Positions 30,106 through 41,397 of a DNA stretch of 64,000 bases are shown one piece after another. The stretch covers positions 124,001-188,000 of the forward strand of contig NZ_BBBG01000004.1 in NCBI RefSeq assembly GCF_001315945.1, in the 5' to 3' direction. Made by a program: the position numbers and the translations under genes. The stretch is from Methanogenium cariaci JCM 10550. Lineage in GTDB: Archaea > Halobacteriota > Methanomicrobia > Methanomicrobiales > Methanomicrobiaceae. Each line of letters opens with the position of its first letter. Position 1 is the first letter of the stretch. The notes below the pieces were generated by a model, which had not been told where the DNA came from, did no database searches, and worked only from the letters and a program-made list of their open reading frames with translations.

Positions 30106-31902
30106 TTTTGCAGATTCCCTGCTTGACTCGGAGGGACTCAAAAAAGCACTGAAGGGAGCCCATTTTCCGATCTCGCACACGACCTACATGAAGTTTGACC
30201 TGATTGTCACCCTTCTTTCGGTTCTGTTGTGTGTGCTTGCCCACTTCGTCCTCTCCCTCTTTGGTATCGAAATTAACCTGATCTCCTTCCTCCCGTCATG
30301 GGTGTCATATATCCTCGTCACCGGGGCGGTTGCCACCTGTGTCTTTATGGGTATCTGGTATTATCCGGGACTGGTGGCACAGGGGCGCAAGACACGCATT
30401 GACCTTGACCTGCCGTATGCCATCACCTACATGGAGGCGCTTTCCGGCACGGTTACGTTATACCACCTCTTCCGGAGCGTCTATGAGGCAGATGACCTCT
30501 ACGGCGAAGTGTCACGGGAATGCGGCATGATTGTCCGTGATGTGGAATTGTTTGGTGAAGACCTACTCTCTGCCATGCGGCACGTGCAGGAGTTCACACC
30601 GTCTGAAAACTTCCGCGACCTCCTGAACGATCTGGCCTAATCTTCCGGAGCTGGGGGGGCAACCTGACGTCATTTTTCGATTCCCGGTCGGCCAGTTACC
30701 GTGAACTCGCAAAAACAGAGCTTGAATCGTGTCTGAAACTCATGGAGATGATGGCCGAAATCTATGTGACGGCCTTTGTAGCAGGCCCAATTGCGGTCAT
30801 CATCATGCTCGTCGCCCAGAATATGTCCGGGCACAACCAGATGCAGTCGGTCATGCCGCTCATGTACATAGGCCTTCCCATCGGGGGCAATCGTTATGAT
30901 TACCATCCTCTATATCCTGCTGCCCCCGGACAATCTGGATATTACCCGGAGTGAGAAGCGCGATTCGGAGTTTAGTGACGATGTCCTCCTGGAAGAGACC
31001 GGCGAAGAGACAGACCCGGATTTCATAAAAAAGATTGAATCCCGCAAACAGTGGCTCAGGTTCGTTGAGATCCTCCGCCACCCGTTCCGGTATTTTATCT
31101 CTGACTACCAGAACGGGATGGTGGCAGGATGCATGCTGGCACTGATCACGACCCTTTTCTGGATGAACGGCACGCTTGCCGTGGTCTTCCCGTCCTTTAC
31201 ATTCGAGATATTCATCTGCCTTGTGATCATCCTCTTCATGCTGCCGATACTGATCGCATATGAGGCCAGAAAAATATACGTGAACAACGTCGAGAGACAA
31301 CTTCCGGAATTCCTGCGGGAGATTGCTGATATGAAGGATGTTGGCATGACCCTGCAGGGGGGGGCAATCGGCATGGTCTCCAACAGCAAACTCGGTGTAC
31401 TCTCGTCAGAACTGAAGATCGTATCCGAGGATCTGAAATGGGGGGGGCAAGCACATCAAGTGCTCTTGTTCGGATGGAGGAGCGTATCGGCCTTGTCACG
31501 GTGAAACGGGTGATATCACTGGTGGTGCGGGCAAGTGAAGTGACTGATCACCTGCGGGAAATATTAACGATTGCCATCAGTGATCTTGAGCATTACCTGA
31601 AGATGAAGAACGAACGGATGAACGTCTCGTTTGTCTACATCGCAGTCATCTACCTCTCGTACGGGATTTATCTCTACTGTGCCTACCAGCTGAATGTCTC
31701 GTTTATATCGAGTTTTGACACGTTTAACATCAACTTCGACCTCACCGGCAATCTGACAGACATGTTCCATATCGCAATCATCCTCGGAACGTTCTCCGGT
31801 ATCATGGCCGGTCAGCTCAGTTCGAATAATATCCTCTCCGGATTTAAGCACAGTATTGTCTTTTTAGTGGCGTCGATTGTGCTCTTTGTGTATATTATCT
31901 GA
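30092..31902 (+). CDS. Pilus assembly membrane protein with two T2SF domains (frame breaks)
   Basis: About 603 residues; ATG 30092 overlaps the ATPase end by 14 bases. Two GspF/TadC-like domains are visible. The first contains DLPYAITYMEALSGTV, SSRE-type FRS and ELAKTELESCLKLMEMMAEIYVTAF; the second contains ERQLPEFLREIADMKDVGMT and the matching MEERIGLVTVKRVI. There are about seven to nine membrane helices. This two-domain layout is the archaeal FlaJ/TadC platform. Breaks: about 30625-30645 (no homopolymer; one base missing or two extra), G5 30883-30887 and G8 31440-31447. It should anchor the ATPase and pilin transfer at the membrane. Confidence 0.88.
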
Positions 31903-31910
31903 GGGTAAAA

Positions 31911-32340
31911 ATGAGAATCAGACAAATCAATGAAGAAGCGGTCTCTGAGGTGGTCGGCGAGATGCTGATGATCGCCCTTGTACTCATACTGGTCGCCATC
32001 TTCTCTGCATCAATGGGCAATTACCTGCCACATGAACGCGACCCTTCGGTCACCATCATGGCAACCGCAAATGACAGCCACATTGTGCTCTGGCACAAGG
32101 GCGGGGGACTGGGTACGCTCAACGGACTTCACGGTGACCGTCACAAACGGCAGCACCCAGGAGAGTTACACCACGGCAAACGAGTCCATGGTGATCATCC
32201 CTCCCTCCGATGAGTTCACGGATGCATCGTTCACCCTCGGCGGGAGAGTCGTGGTGCCGCATCTGCCCGCGGGGGCGGTGGATGTCAGGATGGTCACCGA
32301 CCGTTCGGTCATCTTTTCCGGGAGTGTTGCCCCCCCTTGA
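31911..32340 (+). CDS. Pilin-like protein, minor pilin candidate (one frame break)
   Basis: About 142 residues. N-terminus MRIRQINEEA then VSEVVGEMLMIALVLILVAI: a class III-like signal and helix in which the usual VSPVVGVM is VSEVVGEM (Glu at two positions). The body is a short beta domain. The break is the G5 run 32103-32107; correction gives HKGGDWVRSTDFTVTVTNGS, and the reading then runs to TGA 32338-32340. Placed after the platform protein and overlapping the next start by four bases, it may be a minor or tip pilin. Confidence 0.8.
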
Positions 32341-33316
32341 AGGGTTTTACAGATGAGGAGGCAGTCGCGCCGGTTGTTGCGGTGATGCTGGTTTTGGCAG
32401 TCGTGGTGACGTTTCTTGCGGTGTATAACGCCTCGATTGTGCCGTCCCTGAAGGCAGAGGCGGAAGTGATGCACATCGGGGGGGATGTCGAGGAGTCCTT
32501 CCTGCGGTTTGCGGCAGACATCGATTCTGCGGCCGGGATGAAACGCCCGGTGCAGCTGAGCGAGTCGCTGGTTCTTGGTGGGGGGGGATATGCTTTTGAA
32601 CGGGGGGGCACGCTCCGGTGGAATGCTTGCTATCACCCACGAAGATGAGGAGATATTTTCGGTGACCTGCAACGGCACGACATATAAATCCGGGTTGGTG
32701 GGCATTTCATACGTCCCGGCCGCAAGTTTCTGGCAGGATCAGGGATATACCTGGCAGTACGGCTACCTGAATGTGACGCAGGGGGCAGATTGCGACACCG
32801 CTCCTCTATACCGACATGGATGCGGTCGCAGACGATCTTTCGACCTCCGGCTTCTTCTCCTCCCTCATCGGAATAGAGGCAGAGAATGGATATGTCCCGG
32901 TCAATGTGGTGAATGTGAACGACAACAGCACATACACAAAATCGGTGGACAAACACTGCACCGGCATCACCATCTCGGTGATTAATATGTCCACCGGGAA
33001 GGCATATGTCAGCGGCAACGGGCCCGCCATGCTCACCCTGAATGTGAGCATGAGAGAACCGGTGGTCATTGATGCGCCGGAGAGTCTTTCCATCGCGGTC
33101 AATGAAACGTTCCTGGGACAGGATGCGATGCTGCCGTGTGGTGAGCCGGTATGGGATGTCTGTGAACGCTCCCTCTCGGAATTCACTGACGAATACCCGA
33201 ATGTATACGGGTATCATCCGGGGGCGGACGGGAATATGACCGTATCTTTTGATACAACAGTGACGCCGGTTGAAGTCCGCATTCAGATGGTGGATGTGAT
33301 GGTGTCTGTTTCCTGA
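32337..33316 (+). CDS. Larger pilin-like protein (frame breaks)
   Basis: The TTG at 32337 overlaps the preceding stop (TTGA). Translation: MKGFTDEEA then VAPVVAVMLVLAVVVTFLAV, again a pilin-type signal and helix but with Ala-Pro in place of Ser-Pro. The mature domain of about 290 residues is exposed and Thr/Asn-rich (SVTCNGTTYKSGLVGISYVP; NVNDNSTYTKSVDKHCTG). Breaks: G8 32580-32587 and G5 32781-32785, with an in-frame run near 32602. The end at 33316 is a clear TGA. Much larger than ordinary pilins, so it is a good candidate for an adhesive tip subunit; this role is inferred. Confidence 0.78.
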
Positions 33317-33769
33317 GTGCCGGGTGCAGTCATACCGGACACCCCTCTGATTTTTCGCGATTTCCAAACCTCAAAATAGTTTCACATTAACACTCCATTT
33401 TTTGGCATACCATTACACAATATGCCCTATTTCTGAATGAAAGGATATTTGATGCCCAGAAACTCAATTTTCTACCACTCGGATTTCTTTATCCTGATCT
33501 GCGCCTGAAGCTGGAAAATGATCCGGTCAGCATAACAAATGTGTCCATTGCTACTGGACGGTTTATCCTCCGACATTGGAGAATATTGCCCATTGCGACT
33601 GGAGACAGGCATTTGGAGTGATGTCATGCCCCCCCATGGCAGGAAAAGCAATCGTGGCCCCCATATCACCCCCCCCGACAGCCGTACGTTTCAGAGAATA
33701 TATAATGGCTTATGGATGTGCCCACACAGAATACAAAATGGGAAAAAAGGGAACCGGTGAATATCCGGT
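33317..33769. other. Intergenic region between pilus operon and surface-protein array
   Basis: Convergent gap of about 450 bases. Short open frames in several phases exist (for example around 33540-33770) but none has a start signal, hydrophobic segment or motif I recognise. C runs at 33630-33636 and 33670-33676. Confidence 0.5.
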
Positions 33770-36709
33770 TTAGAGTTCGTTGAACAGTGCGACAAGATCA
33801 GCAAAATCAATTCTGCCGTTGCCGTTCAGGTCAAACACTTCTGCGGGGGGGTCGTTTTCGACCATCCACTCGATGTCTGTATAAAAGACAACAATATCAT
33901 CGAAGTCAAAGAGCGAGTTGCCGTTCACATCCTCGAAGATACCGTCGCCGTTCAGGTCATGCGGTGGATTATTACAGCCCGGCATAACCGCAAGAGCAGA
34001 GACATGCACCTCTCCTGCTATGCAGTCCGGACTGACCACGCAACCGTCATCCGAGTCCATCATCGTGACAGAGACTGAAATGTCTGCCGCACCGTCTGCG
34101 TTGCCGGTGAGGGTGAGGGTTGCCAGTGTTACATCTACTGCACCATACCCGACAGCATCGTTCAGATCTGCTGCCTTAAGCCATACCTCACCTGCGGGCA
34201 TCTCACCACTGGCGTTGACTGACGCCCAGTCAGGGAAGGATACCTCCGTGATCTCTGCCACCGATGCGTCTGCAAGCGTCACGGTCAGGTTGTACCCTGC
34301 AAGCTGCGGGGGGGAGTGAATCCAGCATGATGCTGACTTCAGCAGCCCCCCCTCCGGGTCCAATTTCCGCAGGAGTCGGGGGGGCAAAGGAGAGACCTGT
34401 TGGGGGAACTGTTCCGTTGCCCTCAAGTTTCACAATCCAGAAATCCGTACTGCCAAGGGGGGGATCGCTCACATCGCCATCGGTTGACGAGGTTGCCATG
34501 ATAAGAAGATATCCCTCGTCCCGGGTCTGGCAGACACTCCGGACATTATCATAATCAAACCCGCCAAAACAACGCTGCCAGACTCTGTCTCCGTCTCCGT
34601 TGAGTTTCACGACCCAGCCATCCTTATTGCCATGGTTGTCGCTCAGATCACCATCATTTGACATGGCATACCCGCCGACGAGATACTCGCCGTCTGCGGT
34701 CTGACAGACACTGGATAACTGATCATAGTTTGACGACCCGCCAAGACAACGCTGCCAGGTGAGTGCACCGTCACAATCGAGTTTCACGACCCAGCCGTCT
34801 GTCTTATCTACATTATGAATGCCGCTCACGTCTCCGTCATTTGAGCAGGTGTGACCGGCAACGATAAACCCGCCATCCAGGGTCTGCTGAATACCGGATG
34901 AACTCTTCTTTGTGACATAGTCATTATCAGACCCGCCAAGACAGGACTGCCAGACGATCTCACCATCGGTGTTGAGTTTCACAACCCAGACATCCGAGCG
35001 CCCGTGGTTTGCACTCACATCACCGTCATTCGAAAAGGTGTAACCGGCGACGACATATCCATCCGCGATTTGCCGGATACCGGAGACCGCATCATCCTCA
35101 GTCCCGCCGAGACAGGACTGCCAGACGATCGCACCATCGGAGTTGAGCTTCACAACCCAGCCATCAGAGTCTCCGCCACTGCACTTTCCGACAACATCAC
35201 CGTCAATTGAGGCAGTATCTCCGGCAATGATATACCCGCCGTCCGCGGTCTGACGTACACCACATGCCTCATCTATACCGGACCCACCAAGACAGTGGCT
35301 CCAGGTGATCTCTCCATTGGAATTGAGTTTCACGACCCAGGCATCATACCCTCCGTGGTTACCACTGACATCACCATCTACCGACTTGGTATTGCCAACA
35401 ACGACATATCCGCCGTCTGAAGTCTGCCGGACGTCGTATGCACGATCAAGACTCGTACCGCCAAGACAACGTTGCCAGGTGAGTGCACCCCCCCTGGTAT
35501 TGAGTTTCACAACCCATAGATCATACAGGCCATGGTTTCCGCTCACATCACCATCGTCTGACCTGGTGTAACCAGCTACGATATACCCCCCCCGTCCGAG
35601 GTCTGCCGGGTTGCGTATGGGTCATCCTTACTAGAGCCGCCAAGACAATGCTGCCATTCGATAGCCGGGCAGGTTGTGCCGGGCTGATGGGCACTGACCG
35701 TGATGTAGTCTGCCTTTGTTTCGGTGTCGCTGCCCGCGGCATTGGTGACTGTCAGGCTCACGGTGTAGATGCCTTCGGTTTCATAGGTATATGTTGGGTG
35801 CTGTTCAGTCAAATCAACCGTACCGTCGTTGTCAAAGTCCCATGCCCACTCGTCCGCTCCGGTGGAAAGGTCGGTGAACCGGACGGCAAGAGGTGCTGCC
35901 CCCCCGGTTGTTGTATCCACCGAGAAGTCAGCGACCGGAAGAACCGGCTGTCCATCAGCATAATTTTCATACGGCACCATCAGAGGATAGTTGTCCTGTC
36001 CTAAACTGGTGTCCCCCCCGACTCCGTCATTACCAGCATCTGTACCGGTATAGGTGCCATAGTAATTCCCAAGATATTCGGTATGCTCCGCACTTTCATA
36101 GGAATATATCATTTCCTGGGGCGAACACCAGTTGCTGGAGCCCATTGATGATGAATCCCCCCCGCCGGAATTGCTGATAAAGTCATTGAGATAGATTCGG
36201 TTGCCGGAGCCTTTTGGATTGTCGTACATAGCAACCCAGCCATAGCAGTTTTGGATCACATTCTTCCTGACTACCACATTCTCCACAGAGTTGAGCCAGA
36301 TCCCTTCATTGCAATTGTCCAGGACATTGTTCTCGATAAGCACATCATCTGCGGTTACCGTCACCCCCCCAAAACAATAAGACTCGGTGTGGTTTATTGT
36401 AAAACCGCGCAGCACACTGCCGGAAGTGGTGATCTCTACAGCAGCCACATTCTCTGTTTGTCTGATCTCCGGGTTGCCGACTCCTTCAAGGGTCAGTGCT
36501 TTGTCAACTGTCAGTGCTTCGGTATAGGTGCCTGCCTGCACCCTGACAATATCTCCTGCACTGGCGTTGTCAATAGCCGTCTGGATTGACTCTCCTGCAG
36601 AGATATCCCATGTTTGCGCCGCCGCAGGGGGGGCGGCCATCATCACGATGAAGAGGAAGAGTCCGATAAAGACCATCCCCCCCCGTAGGTAACTTCTCTT
36701 TTCGTTCAT
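33770..36709 (-). CDS. Surface protein: NosD, PKD, CLGG-type repeats, cohesin-like module, dockerin (two frame breaks)
   Basis: About 980 residues from ATG 36709. Signal MNEKRSYLRGGMVFIGLFLF and VMMAAPPAAA, NosD beta-helix (IQTAIDNASAGDIVRVQAG), PKD domain (WAWDFDNDGTVDL), then about eight repeats of 57-60 residues built on WQ.CLGG..D / QT.DGGY.VAG.T.S / DGDVSGNHG..D.WVVKLN, a cohesin-like module (YNLTVTLADASVAEITEVSF) and a C-terminal dockerin with two loops (DLNGDGIFEDVNGNSLFDFDD; FDLNGNGRIDFAD). Breaks are the C8-9 run 35586-35593 and the G7 run 34311-34317. No anchor helix is present, so retention at the surface would depend on the dockerin. Calcium binding is expected at the dockerin loops. 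Confidence 0.85.
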
Positions 36710-37201
36710 AATTTTATTTCCGGATAGTATATTGCGAATCCATCATTTCGGATGCATCAAAAAAACTCTATATTGAAAAAATCCCGGAAATTTCCGGGAC
36801 AGGTTTATGCAGACTCTTATTTGAATCATCAATTGTTGGTTTAAGGCCTGCCGTACCCCCCCTTTTTCCGCATTACGGACAGATTTCCGTAACAGAGCAC
36901 ATGCAGGAAAATAAATTTGCGTTAACTAACTTTAAATTTATTTGATGTTGCACCACAAAAATTGTATTCGATGAGAGGAGAATAAATTTGCCGCATCATA
37001 TACAGAACGGAAAAATTATCCCCCCCATATTGCCCCAGATACGCCAACAGACAACAAATTCAGCCAATATTTTAGCAATGAAGATCACATACAAAAAAAT
37101 ATTCAGACTGATTGCTATACTGCGGAAGATGAGAATGCCATTTCACGCGGATAATTTCTCTTTTTCAAAGAACGGTAGCAAAACCGGAAAAAAAGGAGGT
37201 G
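36710..37201. other. Intergenic with AT-rich upstream element
   Basis: Contains the upstream region of the gene starting at 36709. GTTAACTAACTTTAAATTTA at 36921-36940 lies about 210 bases upstream and resembles blocks before the neighbouring surface genes. No gene is seen. Confidence 0.5.
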
Positions 37202-40200
37202 TCAGAGTTCGTTAAACAGGTCAACCAGATCAGCAAAATCAATTCTGCCGTTGCCGTTTACATCAAATGGTGCGACAGGATCATGCACATCCATCCACTC
37301 AATATTGGTGTAGTAGGTAACCACATCGTCAAAGTCGAAGCGGTAGTTCCCGTTCACATCCTCGTGGATACCGTCGCTGTTCAGGTCATGCGGTGATTGT
37401 GTACAGCCCGGCATAGGTGCAAGGGCGGAGACAAACACTGTTCCTGCAGTGCAGTCCGGACTGACCACGCAACCGTCATCCGAGTCCATCATCGTGACAG
37501 AGACAGTGATGTCTGCCGCACCGTCTGCGTTGCCGGTGAGGGTGAGCGTGGCAATCGTCACATTTTCTGCACCCGCTGTGATGGCGTCGTTCAGGTCTAC
37601 TGCCTTGATCCAGACAGCACCTGCAGGCATCTCGCCGGATTTGCTGATTGTCGTCCAGTCAGGGAAGGAGACCGCAGTGATCTCTGCAACCGACGCATCA
37701 CTCAGGGAGACCGTGACATTGTATCCAGCAAGACCGTCCGGGAGGGTGTCAACGACAAGGTCGACAGTTGTCGTGTCGTTTACCAGACAGTCTGTCATCT
37801 CCAGAGAAACAGAGAGTTCCGGAACTGCTTCTGCCACGATATAGTCGGTCTTTGTCATCGTATCTGCACCGATGCCGTTCGTAACGGTCAGGCTCACCGC
37901 ATAGGTGCCTGCTTTGGTATATGTCCGAACCGGGTTTGCTTCGGTGGAGTCGACCGTGCCGTCGCCGTCGAAGTCCCAGGCATGGGTCTCAGCATCCGTC
38001 GAGAGATCGGTGAATGTGACCGTGAGCGGTGTCTGTCCTTCAGTAACATCTGCGGTAAAGTCAGCAGTCGGAGGAACGGTCGGTGCCGCACCGCCTGTCA
38101 GGGCAAAGGTGCAGCCCGTTGTACCTCCTGCGGCGTTGTTGCCGAAGTAGAGGTAGCCGTCCTTGATTACCGCTCCTGCAAGCACATACTCCCGCATGCC
38201 CTCTGGGGGGGTGTCCAGTGCCATGCCTCAACCGGTTCGGTGTTTCCGGCAAAGTCACGCACACAATAGGCGGTACCGTCTTGGATATTGGTCGTGAAGT
38301 ACAGGTAGATGTTCCCTGTCGCATCCTCGTAATGGGTGGAGATCTTCGGCGACGACTGGATAATCCCGTTTGCCGTGAACTTCCAGACCTGGGTAAGGTC
38401 GGTTGCGTTCAGGCAGTAGAGGAAGGTATCGTCCTTATTGTACATCCGTCCGACACCGACATACAGGCGGCCTTTGTACACAGCGGGGGGGTCGAGGTCG
38501 TCTGTCCGATATATGCACTTGCGATCGCATCGTCTGTGCGGAATGTGCCGGTCGGTGCGTCAAACCCAATCCCACAGCAGTAGCCGGAACTGGTGGTGAA
38601 GTAACAGTATCCACCCTCTTTGTCATACATAACAGAGGAGCGTACCTGATTGCTGCCGTCGGGTATCGGGAAGGTGTCAGTGACAGAGATCGCCTCTATA
38701 ACCTCGCCCGTCGTCTTGTCAAGGGAGGTCAGACACTTGTCCTCGCCGCCAAAGACCAGAGAATCGCCGATGATGGCAGCCCCGGCCCAGTAGTATCCAC
38801 TTCCTGCATGGCTCCAGCACTCTGTGCCATTGTCGTAGTAGCAGTAGTATCCCGGGTTTCCGTTCCAGTTGCCGAAGTAGATCCGGTGATCCTCGTAAAT
38901 AACCGGTGTATTGGTCTGTGCATATTTACCTCCCAGACCGCTGACTCTCCAGAGCTGTTTGCCGGTTCGGATGTTATATGCCGATATCGCTCCTTCGCCG
39001 CTTTCCGGGAAGAAGATCGTGCCGTTTCCGTAGCAGACCGGGCCGAGGTTGCTGCCTGCGCCAACTATACCGCCATTCCCGGTCACGGTATACCAGAGGC
39101 ATTCGCCGGTGATCCGGTTATTGACGCTGAGGTTTCCGCTACATGCCGAGACCACCATGTCGTCTATGATCAGGGGGTCGGTGTTCATGTAGCCGGTGTG
39201 GGCATACCAGGCACATTCCGGACTGGTCACCGGTCCCGCCTCTGTGGTGACACCAGTGTGATGCAGGTTATACTGGAACATGACAGTATCAGACGCATCG
39301 GGGACGGGTACTGGAGGGAGGCCGCCCACCACGGTGATATAATCGTCCTTTGTTATCGTGTCGCTGCCGTTGGCATTCGTGACGCTGAGGCTCACCATAT
39401 AGGTGCCTTCCATATCATAGGTGTATGTGGGGGGGTTCTGTTCGGTTGCGTCAACGGTGCCGTCGCCATCGAATTCCCATGCCCATTCAGTCGGCTCTCC
39501 GGTGGAGAGGTCGGTGAACCGGACTGCAAGAGGTGCTGCTCCGGCTGTCTTGTCGGTTGAGAAGTCAGCAACAGGAACGACAGGCGTAACAGCACCGTCC
39601 CCCCAGTTTCGCAAGTACTGCATCGCCGTTACCGAGATTGTTGGTTATATCTTCGTCAGTAGACTTGGTAAAACCGGCAACGGTTAAACTGCCATCCGCA
39701 TTTTCAAGGAGAGAATACCCATAATCTGACCCGCTTCCACCAATACACTTTTGCCAGGCAAGCGTTCCGTCAGCATCGGTTTTTACGACCCATATATCAT
39801 AACTTCCGTGATTGCCGGAGACAATCTCATCATTTGATCGTACCTTTCCCGTAAAGGCATATCCGCCGTCAGCGGTAGCAACAAGATCATATGCGTAATC
39901 GTTACTTGTACCGCCGAGGCATTTCTGCCAGAGAATGTTACCATCCGAATCGAATTTGGTGAGCCAGGCGTCATATTTGCCATAATTACCGGATACATCA
40001 TCGTCATTTGAAGACGTGTATCCGACGGCAACATATCCACCGTCCCCCAGCCTGCACAACATCCCAAAACTGTTCCTTAGAAGTTCCGCCAAAACAGTTC
40101 TGCCATTCTACAGCACCATCTGAATCAAGTTTCACGGCCCATGCATCATAATCTCCACCGTGAAAACCACTCGTGAGGTTGCTGACAAAGATTTCATCGG

Positions 40201-40951
40201 TTGATCTTGCATACCCGGTAACAACATATCCATTGTCACTGGTCTCACAGAGACCGTGAAGATAATCACTACCTTCACCGCCAAGGAATGTTAGCCAGAG
40301 AATATTTCCCTCAGAGTCAAGTTTTCCAACCAGACCGTCCTGGCTGGAACCTTCGCCATGGTTGCCGGCCATCTCACCATCAACAGAGGCTGTCTCTCCG
40401 GCGAAGATATATCCACCATCTGAGATCTGGCAGATTCTGTATATCATTTCATTACAGGTTCCGCCGATGCACTTCTGCCACATGACTTCACCGTCTGCAT
40501 TAAGTTTTGCAACCCATGCATCAGTGCTTCCATGATTAACGGTATATTCGCCGTCAGTTGAGTGTACATCTCCGGCAACGATATATCCGCCGTCAGCAGT
40601 CTGATGAATATCTCTTGCATCTTCAAAACTGATTCCGCCAAGACACGTATGCCAGACAGGGTTGCCTTCAGCATCGGTCTTCACAGCCCAGGCATCCGTA
40701 TCCCCCCCGTGGTTACCACTCGCATCGCCATCGTTTGATTTTGATATTCCACAAAAGATATATCCACTGTCAGTGGTCTGCTCAATACACAATGCCTTGT
40801 CTAATTCGGATCCGCCGATACATTTCAGCCAGTCAATGGCTGGTGCCTGTGAATCCGCTGCCGCCACCGGGGGGGCGGCCATCATCACCATGAAGAGGAT
40901 AAGTCCGATACCAACCATTCCTCTCCTTAGATATTGCTTATTTTCGTTCAT
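37202..40951 (-). CDS. Surface protein: CLGG-type repeats, PKD, PQQ propeller, PKD, cohesin-like module, dockerin (frame breaks)
   Basis: About 1,250 residues from ATG 40951, which follows an AGGAAATG sequence. Signal (GIGLILFMVMMAAPPVAAA), about seven repeats of the WLKCIGGSELD / TADGGYIVAG / NHG..DAWVAKLN type, PKD (EWAWEFDGDGTVDA), a PQQ-type propeller (SAYNIRTGKQLWRVSG, LTSLDKTTGEVIEA), PKD (THAWDFDGDGTVDS), cohesin-like module (TVDLVVDTLPDGLAGYNVTV) and dockerin (DLNSDGIHEDVNGNYRFDFDD; FDVNGNGRIDFAD). Breaks: about 40044-40048, C6 39599-39604, G7 38485-38491 and G7 38204-38210. It is a paralogue of the next gene upstream; the first 200 residues are nearly identical. Confidence 0.82.
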
Positions 40952-41019
40952 ACGTTCATTTCCTGTTATTGATGAGAAGCCCCTCACACCGGCTGCACGA
41001 AACTGCGCAGAAATAGGCA

Positions 41020-41397
41020 ACCATTCCTAAAAACAACAAATTCGGTGTGGTGCAGCCTCTCAATCGAAATCACTGACAATTATTGAATTGTTTCCCACCC
41101 TGCTGCATGCAGACAGATCATGTGATGCACCGAAGGTAGACTATATCAGTTTGTTCTAATTCAACCATTAATTAATTGTTTATATCCACAAAATTTGTTT
41201 ATAGTCCACCAACCCGTGCCCCCCCCGACACACCACAACACAGAATGATACCATCACACGCGAAGAGGCCCCCCCCTTCCGGCGGGCGAAATACCATATG
41301 GCCAATCACCGGACACGTACACCAGTTGGACACCTTCCGGTACGGCCGCAGTCACCACGCCGGTGCGGGCCGGCACATCCGGTTAAAAAAAGGGAGA
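41020..41397. repeat. Duplicated intergenic segment, copy A
   Basis: This gap matches 45165-45526 along its length. The best-conserved part is 41245-41380 (CACACGCGAAGA, TTCCGGCGGG, CACCGGACACGTACACCAGT, CCACGCCGGTGC). It forms the 3' flank of one dockerin gene and the 5' flank of its neighbour, so it arose with the tandem duplication of the gene unit. It also holds an AT-rich block (41150-41185). Conservation above that of a random spacer might mean a regulatory or RNA role. Confidence 0.7.

Noticed and set aside
33539-33770. Overlapping short plus-strand frames before the dockerin gene
   Set aside because: No start signal, no motif and no agreement between frames; could be a relic but I cannot name its source.
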